From Selenomonas sp. (lineage in GTDB: Bacteria > Bacillota > Negativicutes > Selenomonadales > Selenomonadaceae), in assembly GCA_003518745.1 (NCBI GenBank), contig DOYB01000153.1, positions 1-21,455 of the forward strand: 21,455 nt of DNA. Reading direction: 5' to 3'. The translations under genes and the position numbers were made by a program. The notes beneath the pieces are model-generated. The model saw only the letters and a program-made list of their open reading frames with translations, made no database searches and was not told the DNA's origin. How positions within the stretch are numbered: position 1 is the stretch's first letter; every line of letters begins with the position of its first letter. Positions 14,579 to 21,421 of the stretch are shown here, one piece after another.

Positions 14579-15904
14579 TTGAACAAAAAGAGCTATATAA
14601 GTCTTTCCGTCGCCATATGCCTTGCCCTCGGGGCTATGCAGGCCCCGGCTGCCTACGCGGCTGATACTCCCAAAGAAAACACGGCCGCCAAAACCCAAGT
14701 GGCCGCAGATAAAAATAAAACGACTGCCGCCTCCAGTAACAAAGAACAGCAGTCTGTTGAATTTCCACAGAAGCCCCCAAAAAAGTGGGACAAAAACACT
14801 CTGAAGAAGCTTCAGCTCGCTGAAGCCTCCCCCTTTACCATTCCCATGCTTATTCCCTCTGAGACAGAGAACCAGACCACCATACTGGGAGAGGCCGTCG
14901 CGACACAGGAGCAAATGGTGAGCATGATAAAAAGGCGAAACCCAAAGCCTCTTTTGAACTGCAGCGTAGAGGAATTAGTCCAATACTACTATGAAGAGGC
15001 AGAACTTGAAGGCATCAGGCCTGATGTTGCCCTTTGCCAGGCCATAAAGGAAACGGGTACCTTCGGCTACGGCGGTGACGTGCTGCCCGAGCAGAATAAC
15101 TTCTGCGGCCTCGGCGCCACCGGCAACAAAGTAAAGGGAGCCTTCTTCGATACCCCTCGCCAAGGTGTCCGCGCTCATATACAGCATCTCCTGGCATACG
15201 CATCTGAAAGGATTCCGGCCACACCTATCATAGATCCACGCTATACGCACATATTGGAAAACCGCCCCGAAATCCACGGCAATCTCCAAAGGTGGATCGA
15301 CCTGAACGGCGTATGGGCAGTTCCCGGCACTTACTATGGGCAGGATATCCTTAAACTATGGAATGAAGCCAAGGCTCCCGACGATTCCGACATTTCCCTC
15401 AGGGCAGCCGATAAAATGATAGAGGACGCGCCGGACGATGCCGAGTCCCACATCTATCGCGGATCTGTTCACTATGCCAAGAAGGACTATTTGAACGCAA
15501 GTCTAGACTTTCAGCATGCCGTTGATTTGTCACCCGCGTACCCGGCCATAGCAAAATACGACCTGGCCCTCGCGCTGGCGGCAAACAGCGAATATGACGA
15601 AGCATACGACGCGTATACCTCCCTTCTTAATGATGACAGTGACTTTTGGCAGGGATGGTTCAACCGCGGCCTTATTCTCATGAAGAAGGGGAAATATAAA
15701 GAAGCCATCCGTGACTTCGAAAGCACCTTGACTCGAAATCCCCAGATGGCTGACGCGCAAAGTGAAATTGGTGTTGCCCTTTTCAAGCTGAAAAAATACA
15801 ACGAGGCCTGGACTGCCTTCTACAAAGCCCACGAAATAAACAATCGGAACCAATTGCCGATAAAGAACCTTACCGAGATGTCCAAGGCCATAAAGAAAAA
15901 GTAA
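14579..15904 (+). CDS. Secreted glucosaminidase-domain protein with TPR repeats
   Basis: A 441-residue exported protein. Residues 1-28 are a signal peptide (SLSVAICLALGAMQAPAAYA, predicted cut before ADTP). A Lys/Ala/Thr-rich linker runs to about 75. Residues about 105-265 are a glucosaminidase (GH73-type) domain with the catalytic glutamate E158 in CQAIKETGTFGYGG, then NNFCGLGATG and the C-terminal YYGQDILKLWNEAK. Residues about 275-430 contain three to four TPR units (AESHIYRGSVHYAKKDYLNASLDF, then WFNRGLILMKKGKYKEAIRDF and so on, split here). It probably cuts cell-wall glycan strands, with the TPRs docking a partner. The TTG start at 14579 has AAGGAGG seven bases upstream and gives a proper signal peptide. 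No terminator is clear before the convergent response regulator. Confidence 0.9.
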   Translation: MNKKSYISLSVAICLALGAMQAPAAYAADTPKENTAAKTQVAADKNKTTAASSNKEQQSVEFPQKPPKKWDKNTLKKLQLAEASPFTIPMLIPSETENQTTILGEAVATQEQMVSMIKRRNPKPLLNCSVEELVQYYYEEAELEGIRPDVALCQAIKETGTFGYGGDVLPEQNNFCGLGATGNKVKGAFFDTPRQGVRAHIQHLLAYASERIPATPIIDPRYTHILENRPEIHGNLQRWIDLNGVWAVPGTYYGQDILKLWNEAKAPDDSDISLRAADKMIEDAPDDAESHIYRGSVHYAKKDYLNASLDFQHAVDLSPAYPAIAKYDLALALAANSEYDEAYDAYTSLLNDDSDFWQGWFNRGLILMKKGKYKEAIRDFESTLTRNPQMADAQSEIGVALFKLKKYNEAWTAFYKAHEINNRNQLPIKNLTEMSKAIKKK

Positions 15905-15923
15905 CAGTAGGAAATGAACGCGA

Positions 15924-16319
15924 CTACTCAATAAGGCGCAGGCTTTTCATAACCTCAACAATCTGCTCCGTATCCACGGGTTTGGCAGCATAGGCATCGC
16001 ATCCAAGATGAAATGCTTCATCCACATGCTCCTCATCCGTGAGAGCCGTCATCATGATGATGCGGAGATGATCCTTGCGGCTTACCTCCCTCTGCTCCTC
16101 AAGAGCGCGAATAACCTTCAATACCTTGAGCCCATCCACTCTTGGCATCATGATGTCCATGCAAAGGAGCTGGTAGGGCTCTTTATTTTTTATGGAATCC
16201 ATAATGCAATCCAACGCTTCCATTCCATCTACCGCAACATCGCATTCACCATATTGCGACATGAACTGGGTGAGGAAAGTTCGACTGACCCTATCATCCT
16301 CCGCAATCAAAATTCTCAT
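15924..16319 (-). CDS. Single-domain response regulator (CheY-like)
   Basis: A 131-residue receiver domain with no output domain. The acidic pocket is AEDD near the N-terminus, the phospho-acceptor aspartate lies in LCMDIMMPRVDG, the conserved threonine in MMTALT, and the lysine in AAKPVD. The ATG at 16319 is chosen because GGGGGAGG lies eight bases upstream. A longer frame from 16337 would overlap the kinase gene by 17 bases. The start is one base past the kinase stop (TGACATG), so the two are co-translated and very probably cognate. With no DNA-binding or enzymatic output it must act by protein contact or as a phosphate relay. A diguanylate cyclase and another kinase nearby are possible targets, but that is inference. 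Confidence 0.94.
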   Translation of the reverse strand: MRILIAEDDRVSRTFLTQFMSQYGECDVAVDGMEALDCIMDSIKNKEPYQLLCMDIMMPRVDGLKVLKVIRALEEQREVSRKDHLRIIMMTALTDEEHVDEAFHLGCDAYAAKPVDTEQIVEVMKSLRLIE

Positions 16320-16320
16320 G

Positions 16321-18042
16321 TCAAAGTCCTCCCCCATTTTCTCCCAACTTGCTCTCGCAATATTTCATCAGATCCGAAATATCCTGTGCCACTTCCGCCG
16401 GCTCGCCGCTTTCGGCTTCACCTTCATCCTCCATCATTTGACGATTGATGAAGACCTTTCTTTTGGCTTTCGGTTTATCCACATGCTCTGCCAAAACCAG
16501 CGGAATCCAGAAGCCAAATGTACTTCCCTTGCATGGAATCGTATGCACATATACCTTTCCGTGCATCGCCTCAATCAGTTCCTTCACGATTACAAGCCCA
16601 AGTCCGGTACCACCGACCTCTCTGGTACTGGAATTATCTACCTGACTGAAGGGGTGGAACAAATTAGCCAACTTCTCCGGAGGGATTCCGACTCCTGTGT
16701 CGTGAATGGAGATATCAAGGGTTTTCTTCCCATCCCGTTCCATCACCTCTACCCTTACGCAGACACTCCCCTCCAAGGTAAACTTCAGGGAATTCGTCAA
16801 AAGGTTACGGAGAACCTGTCTGAGTCTCAACGCGTCACCCATAATGTAGCGCGGCAGTTTCTCCATATCGGGCCATGAGAATATAATCCCCTGCTGTCGC
16901 GCCATCTTAGAATAAACACTCAGCGTTTCCCTGAGGAACACATGGAGGTCCATGCCCCGTTCCTCAATCTGCATATGACCGCTTTCCAATTTCGAGAAAT
17001 CCAATATCTCGTTGACAATCTGCTGAAGATCCTCCGCGCATCTCTTGGCGCTCAGCAGGTTTTCCCGCTGACGCGGAGACACCTCTTCACGAAGCACCAT
17101 ATCCAGCATGCCCACTATGCCGTTTATTGGAGTGCGCAGCTCATGGCTCATTGTAGCCATGAATTGCCCCTTTTCCCGGCTGGCTGCCTCGGCCTCCAGT
17201 CTGGCCGCCTCCAGCTCATTCTCCCTCCGTTTGCGTTGGGAAATGTCTATCATGGCGACGATAATCTGCTTTCCATTTTCCATAAAGATTTGGGAAATAA
17301 ACACATTCAGCCATACAAGCTTCTTCGTCTTGCCTCGCACACTGTACATGGCGACAGTGAAATCACCGGTAAAATCATCGTCCATTATGGCAGCTTCCAG
17401 ATTTTTCCGAATTGGACAGTGACGGCAACCGGGGCCATGACCGCATCCCCGTGACAAGCTGTTTTCACACTGGAACGCATCCCCAAACTGGAGCCCGATT
17501 ACCTCACGATAACCCACATCCATGGTCTCCATTACGGCACTATTGAGATCCACGATCTCTCCCTCGGAGTTCAGGACGCACAAGCCAATCTTAGCGGCCT
17601 CGAACACAGAACGCATGTATATGTGGTTGGTCTCAAGCTTCATTTCCAGGCGCCGCAAACGGGTTATATCCCTCAGCATCACCGTGCAGCCCTTGAGCCT
17701 GCCTTCAAATCCATAAATAGGCGAACAGGTGGCAGAAAGATATACTGCCCCCCTTGAGCCCATGATTCCTATATCACGTGCTAACCCCACGGGCTTTCTG
17801 CTTCGCATGGCCTGCTGCAGCGGACTCTCAAAGCTCCCTCCATTCACCAGATTGACAAGGGGACAAATGTCCTTGAACAGCTCCGTCCCCTGCAAAGTAC
17901 CCTTGAAGGAAAGAATCTGCTTCGCCGCTTCATTGAGGAACAGAACACGCTCTTCAGAATCTGTCAAGATTACCCCGTCACCAATATCTCCCAGAAGTTC
18001 ATGCAAACCACTCTGCCCAATGAGCTTAAGTCCATCTTGCAT
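16321..18042 (-). CDS. Soluble two-PAS histidine kinase with cysteine cluster
   Basis: A 573-residue kinase with no membrane segment. PAS1 spans about 12-128 and PAS2 about 140-270. A short coiled-coil follows, then HisKA with the phospho-acceptor H300 in MSHELRTPINGI, and the HATPase domain with N413/N417 (LRNLLTNSLKF), G1 DTGVG (448-452) and G2 GGTGLGL (477-483). PAS2 carries four cysteines, C192-x7-C200-x5-C206-x2-C209, in a CGHGPGC-type motif that I recall from other PAS sensors and which could hold zinc or iron-sulfur. About 55 acidic residues follow the ATPase domain and match nothing known. The ATG at 18042 has AGGAGG eight bases upstream. Cytoplasmic location plus the cysteine site suggests sensing of redox, oxygen or metals, by inference. 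The response regulator gene follows directly. Confidence 0.94.
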   Translation of the reverse strand: MQDGLKLIGQSGLHELLGDIGDGVILTDSEERVLFLNEAAKQILSFKGTLQGTELFKDICPLVNLVNGGSFESPLQQAMRSRKPVGLARDIGIMGSRGAVYLSATCSPIYGFEGRLKGCTVMLRDITRLRRLEMKLETNHIYMRSVFEAAKIGLCVLNSEGEIVDLNSAVMETMDVGYREVIGLQFGDAFQCENSLSRGCGHGPGCRHCPIRKNLEAAIMDDDFTGDFTVAMYSVRGKTKKLVWLNVFISQIFMENGKQIIVAMIDISQRKRRENELEAARLEAEAASREKGQFMATMSHELRTPINGIVGMLDMVLREEVSPRQRENLLSAKRCAEDLQQIVNEILDFSKLESGHMQIEERGMDLHVFLRETLSVYSKMARQQGIIFSWPDMEKLPRYIMGDALRLRQVLRNLLTNSLKFTLEGSVCVRVEVMERDGKKTLDISIHDTGVGIPPEKLANLFHPFSQVDNSSTREVGGTGLGLVIVKELIEAMHGKVYVHTIPCKGSTFGFWIPLVLAEHVDKPKAKRKVFINRQMMEDEGEAESGEPAEVAQDISDLMKYCESKLGENGGGL

Positions 18043-18190
18043 GACAAACTCCTCCTAACACTTTCCTATATGTAATATACGTAGATTCTAACACAACTGA
18101 ACAACTCTTTGCAATGGTCATATAGAAGGCGCATCTGCCATCGCCCACAGGTTTATGAAACAAACGTGGTCCCCCTCAATTTGTGCTAGC

Positions 18191-18215
18191 TATAATATCT
18201 CTTTTAGGGTATAAT
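18191..18215 (+). promoter_or_regulatory. Possible promoter region of the NYN-LOTUS gene
   Basis: Two perfect TATAAT hexamers lie at 18191-18196 and 18210-18215, but neither has a convincing -35 at 16-18 bases. The second would give a leader of about 40 bases. The TTGACA at 18234 is too close to the start codon to serve. The 219 bases between the kinase and this gene hold both divergent control regions; I see nothing else there. Confidence 0.4.
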
Positions 18216-18261
18216 CGAAAGATATGCAGTTTATTGACACGAGAGGAGTTTACGATACTAT

Positions 18262-19218
18262 ATGGAAAATTCTAACGGACGCAGCATCGCACTGTTCATA
18301 GATGCGGACAATACCTCCTATAAATATGGGAAGTGCATCATGGATGTCCTGCAGGCTGAAGGGAATGTATTTATCCGCCGCATTTACGGCAACTGGCAGA
18401 AAAGCCTTCTCCACAGTTGGAACGATAACATCCTGCTTTACGGCATGAACGCGGTTCAGCAAATGGATTTCGTTGTGGGGAAAAATGCCTCCGACATGCT
18501 CATAACCATAGACGCAATGGACATTCTCCATCAGGGAATGGCTGATACCTTCGCCATTGCCTCAAGCGACAGTGATTTTACCCCCCTGGCCATGCGCCTT
18601 CGGGAATCCGGAATCCATGTAATAGGCCTTGGCCGCGAGCAATCATCACATGTATTCCAGCACGTCTGCAATGAGTTCATATATCTGGACAAGCTGCTGG
18701 ACGATCAACCGGAACCAAAGAAAACGGCAGCAACGGACACCACCAAAAAGCCCGCAAGGAAAACCGGCAGGAAAATATCCGCCTCCATGCTTGCGCAATC
18801 CCAGTCACTTCCACTGCCAACCCCAAAGGCTGCCCCGCAGACCCAGTCTTCTGATATACCCGCCCCTGCCCCTGTGCCCGTCCAGCAGGCCGCGCCTCAG
18901 CCCGCTAAAAAGAATACCAACGCAGCAAAGACAAAAGCCCAGCCAAAGCAAAAGAATCAGCCTGACCCCGTACTTCAATCCAAGGAAGCCAAAATACACA
19001 ACTTCCTGCAAAAGCTGATGGAGAAGCATGCAGATGAAAATGGCTACATGGCCCTGGGTCAGGCTGGAAAAATCCTTAAAAACGAGCTTGGCTACAGCAC
19101 TAAGGAAATTGGATACAGTACCCTGAGCAAGTTCCTTACCAGCTTCCCGAAGCGCTACGAGGTTATCGGCATTGGCAAGGCAGGACGTCCCGGCACCAGC
19201 AAATTCCGCTGCAAATAG
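18262..19218 (+). CDS. NYN-domain putative RNase with C-terminal OST-HTH/LOTUS domain
   Basis: A 318-residue soluble protein. Residues 1-145 are a NYN (LabA/DUF88, PIN-like) nuclease domain with the acidic site FIDADNTS (D14, D16), then KNASDMLITIDAMD (D78) and ASSDSDFTPLA (D103, D105), a complete set for metal-dependent RNA cleavage. A low-complexity Pro/Ala/Gln/Lys linker runs from about 148 to 240. Residues about 242-305 form an OST-HTH/LOTUS domain (KIHNFLQKLMEKHADENGYM, then GKILKNELGYSTKE and KFLTSFPKRYEVIG), which binds RNA in relatives. Domain order matches animal MARF1 and many bacterial LabA-like proteins. RNA target and role are unknown. The ATG at 18262 is 13 bases after AGAGGAG, a long spacing, but no better in-frame start exists. 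Confidence 0.9.
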   Translation: MENSNGRSIALFIDADNTSYKYGKCIMDVLQAEGNVFIRRIYGNWQKSLLHSWNDNILLYGMNAVQQMDFVVGKNASDMLITIDAMDILHQGMADTFAIASSDSDFTPLAMRLRESGIHVIGLGREQSSHVFQHVCNEFIYLDKLLDDQPEPKKTAATDTTKKPARKTGRKISASMLAQSQSLPLPTPKAAPQTQSSDIPAPAPVPVQQAAPQPAKKNTNAAKTKAQPKQKNQPDPVLQSKEAKIHNFLQKLMEKHADENGYMALGQAGKILKNELGYSTKEIGYSTLSKFLTSFPKRYEVIGIGKAGRPGTSKFRCK

Positions 19219-19250
19219 CCGCTCAAATTTTTGATTTCAAAAGCAAATGC

Positions 19251-20639
19251 TCAAGCTTCAATCAATGACTCCAAAACCTCAAAGAGCTTGTCCGGTTCCA
19301 CAGGCTTCGACAGATGGGCTGTCATGCCCGCCTCCAGGGAACGCTGCACATCCTCCTCAAAGGCTTGGGCAGTCATGGCTATGATGGGAATGGACTTAGC
19401 ATCGGGCCTTTCCATAGCACGGATAGCCTTGGTAACCTCGATACCGTCCATCACCGGCATCCGCACGTCCATCAAAATGGCCGCGTAGGTGCCAAGTTCG
19501 CTTTTGCTGAACAAATCCACCGCGATCTGCCCATTTTCCGCATGCTCCACCTCAACATCGCGAATACGAAGCAATTCCCTCGTGACCTCCGCGTTAACCG
19601 TCATATCCTCGACCAGCAGAACCAATCTTCCGGCCAAATCCGCCCGTTGCGCCCCCGCTGTCATGTAATCCGCCTCGTCGGTTGTATCTTCCATCCCTGA
19701 TTTGACGATTTTCAAAGGCACGGTGACGGAAAAAGTAGATTCCACGCCTTTTTCGCTCTCCGCCTCGAGCTTGCCGTTCATTTTTTCCACGATCATCTTG
19801 CTGATGGCTATACCAAGACCGGTGCTGCCGTATTCGTCGGCTCTCTGCTCACTGTCCTTGGCAAATACATTGAATATTTCAGACAGAAGCTCCTTGTCCA
19901 TGCCAACGCCTGTATCCTTCATGTCAAAACGCAAAATAGCGTTGTCCTCAGATTGAGCCACAGCCTCCACTATAAATGAAATCGTCCCGGGCGCATGGGT
20001 AAACTTGATGGCATTGTCGAGGATATTAATAATCACCTGCTTGAGCTTTATGGCATCGCCAAGGTAGACGTCACCCACTTCTTCAACGATGCGGCACTCG
20101 TATTTAAGTCCCTTATCCTGGCACTGCTCCTTAATAATATCATTGACCTGCGATACCATCTCACAAAGGGAAAACTTCTCACGACGCATGGGAAGTCGTC
20201 CGCTTTCAATGCGCCTCAAACTCAGGATATCGTTAATAAGCGACAAAAGGTGCTTGGCGCTGCTGTCTATCTTCTCCAGATATTCGCGCGCATGCTCGGA
20301 AAGCCCCGGCTCCTTCAGAGCAAGATTGTTTAACCCGATGATGGCATTCATGGGAGTGCGGATTTGATGGCTCATGGTACTAAGGAAGGAAGTCTTGGCG
20401 CTGCTTGCGGACTCCGCCTGACGCAAAGCCTCTGAAAGCGTGCGGCTCTTTGCCATCGCTTCACGCGTCTCGCCGTCAACATCGGCAATGCCCACACTGA
20501 CCGTCTGAACACCCATCTCAGATCCTTCCTCCTGAAGATTGACCTCCACGACGCGAAGCATCTCATAGTACGCCCTGCCATCCTCCCTGAGAGCCAGATA
20601 GCGGTACGAAAGCAGCGATTTTTCCGGAGCTTCATGCAA
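19251..20639 (-). CDS. Intact kinase-receiver portion of the broken hybrid kinase
   Basis: The downstream 462-codon open part of the pseudogene contains the end of the sensor domain and a full HisKA (H91 in STMSHQIRTPMNAI). It also has a full HATPase (N-box IINILDNAIKF, G1 DTGVGMD, G2 STGLGIA) and a full receiver (LLVEDMTVN, phospho-acceptor in AILMDVRMPVMDG, lysine in LSKPVEP). If translated alone it would be a soluble kinase without membrane anchor. The first possible start is a TTG at 20639, but no ribosome binding site precedes it, so expression is doubtful. The upstream fragment, from an ATG at 20854 to the frameshift, encodes the start of the sensor domain (ALAVDYQSVFYVDLGKDEGI). The two pieces read as one protein in relatives as I recall them. 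Confidence 0.6.
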   Translation of the reverse strand: MHEAPEKSLLSYRYLALREDGRAYYEMLRVVEVNLQEEGSEMGVQTVSVGIADVDGETREAMAKSRTLSEALRQAESASSAKTSFLSTMSHQIRTPMNAIIGLNNLALKEPGLSEHAREYLEKIDSSAKHLLSLINDILSLRRIESGRLPMRREKFSLCEMVSQVNDIIKEQCQDKGLKYECRIVEEVGDVYLGDAIKLKQVIINILDNAIKFTHAPGTISFIVEAVAQSEDNAILRFDMKDTGVGMDKELLSEIFNVFAKDSEQRADEYGSTGLGIAISKMIVEKMNGKLEAESEKGVESTFSVTVPLKIVKSGMEDTTDEADYMTAGAQRADLAGRLVLLVEDMTVNAEVTRELLRIRDVEVEHAENGQIAVDLFSKSELGTYAAILMDVRMPVMDGIEVTKAIRAMERPDAKSIPIIAMTAQAFEEDVQRSLEAGMTAHLSKPVEPDKLFEVLESLIEA

Positions 20640-21112
20640 ATATTATTTGGTTCAATGAACTTCAAAAAACCGGGACGATCCGCCTCAGCCACATAAGTAT
20701 TCGCATACTGCACGATTTTCTCATGGAAGGGGAACACATCTCCCTTCTTGATTCCAAGGCATAAATCTTCATTAGACCTGTAGCATATTCCCTCATCCTT
20801 GCCCAAATCAACATAAAAGACGCTCTGGTAGTCCACCGCCAAAGCTGTAATCATAGCATCATCCTGATGCTGCTTTTGTTCCCGCTCCAGACGAGCTTCC
20901 AGCTCCTGCTTTATGCGTTATGCCCTGCGATTCAGGTATACTACCATCAATACCGCGATAAAACCAATGAAAACAGAAATCACAAGAGCAGGATTCTACT
21001 GTGGAGCGGCGTTGCCGGCGGAAGCTTGGTCGGCAGCCAAAGCCGTGGCCGACAATGCAAAAAGAAAGCAAAACATGAGTACCAAACTATTTTTCCATTG
21101 AAATGATTTCAT
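19251..21112 (-). pseudogene. Hybrid histidine kinase broken by two stop codons and a frameshift
   Basis: The whole gene can be rebuilt as about 620 residues from an ATG at 21112 with AGGAGG nine bases upstream. It begins with a signal-like helix (SLVLMFCFLFALSATALA), then a short outside loop, a membrane helix (LVISVFIGFIAVLMVVYL), a coiled-coil (RIKQELEARLEREQKQ) and a PAS-like sensor domain. A HisKA, HATPase and receiver follow. Breaks: TAG at 20998-20996 after NAAPQ; TAA at 20920-20918 after LNRRA; and a one-base loss near 20640-20645 in a T run, where PNNI should continue into LHEAPEK. Both stops sit where glutamine codons CAG and CAA would need only one C-to-T change. The H-box reads SHQIRTP instead of SHE/SHD. 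The reading is otherwise clean, so the damage looks recent. Confidence 0.85.
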
Positions 21113-21168
21113 AACAGCAATCCTCCTAGCTCTTTTATTAGTGAATCACATAATGATCTTCGGCCTTA

Positions 21169-21187
21169 CAGTATCAAGCCAGTATCA
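21169..21187. promoter_or_regulatory. Tandem 8-bp direct repeats one helical turn apart
   Basis: On the minus strand TGATACTG-GCT-TGATACTG (21187-21169) has two perfect 8-bp copies with an 11-bp period. They lie about 57 bases upstream of the hybrid kinase start. Such spacing is typical of tandem sites for a dimeric response regulator. A 5-bp inverted repeat, ACACA-GT-TGTGT (21187-21198), overlaps one edge. Protein unknown. Confidence 0.45.
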
Positions 21188-21269
21188 CACAGTTGTGTAT
21201 TTCGTCGTATGTTAAAGTTTTTCCTGCAATATTATAACTGAGCCGAAAAAAATATGACCAAAAGGCCCC

Positions 21270-21368
21270 CTAACCGAAATACTCATGCATCCATAAATGA
21301 CATTCTTCATTTGTCATGTTTCTGCGCATCTCTTTTGCTCTCAGCAGAAGTTTGGTATTCTTTGCCAT
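21270..21368 (-). pseudogene. Truncated DUF559 (endonuclease-like) gene remnant
   Basis: A 32-codon reading frame from ATG at 21368 to TAG at 21272-21270. The first 26 residues (TKLLLRAKEMRRNMTNEE, then CHLW) match the opening of DUF559 proteins, a Vsr/restriction-endonuclease-like family whose members run to about 110-130 residues and start with a similar LRxNMTxxErxLW block. The catalytic part is absent: after CHLW the frame switches to MHEYFG and stops, inside the 24-bp near-repeat. There is no good ribosome binding site. It looks like a deletion or recombination relic and is unlikely to be functional. Confidence 0.55.
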
Positions 21369-21389
21369 AGGCTTTACTATCCCCCACCA

Positions 21390-21407
21390 CCGCCCCCAAG
21401 GGGGCGG
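21390..21407. repeat. GC-rich palindrome (REP-like)
   Basis: CCGCCCCC-AA-GGGGGCGG (21390-21407) has perfect 8-bp arms and is flanked by CCCCCACCA on the left. No T run follows on either strand, so it is not a standard terminator. Its form and its position beside a DUF559 fragment resemble repetitive palindromes found in many genomes. Copy number cannot be judged from one window. Confidence 0.6.
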
Positions 21408-21421
21408 ACTCTTTACCCTAT

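Noticed and set aside
18234..18239. Perfect TTGACA before the NYN gene
   Set aside because: Any -10 at the right distance would fall on the start codon, so it cannot drive the gene.
20638..20650. Programmed -1 frameshift in the hybrid kinase
   Set aside because: No slippery heptamer or downstream structure is evident; a lost T in a short T run explains it better.
20918..20998. Alternative genetic code or stop-codon recoding as glutamine
   Set aside because: All other genes end normally with TAA, TGA or TAG, including the NYN gene with TAG, and the same gene also carries a frameshift.
21390..21407. GC palindrome as an intrinsic terminator
   Set aside because: No T run follows on either strand; a REP-like repeat is more fitting.
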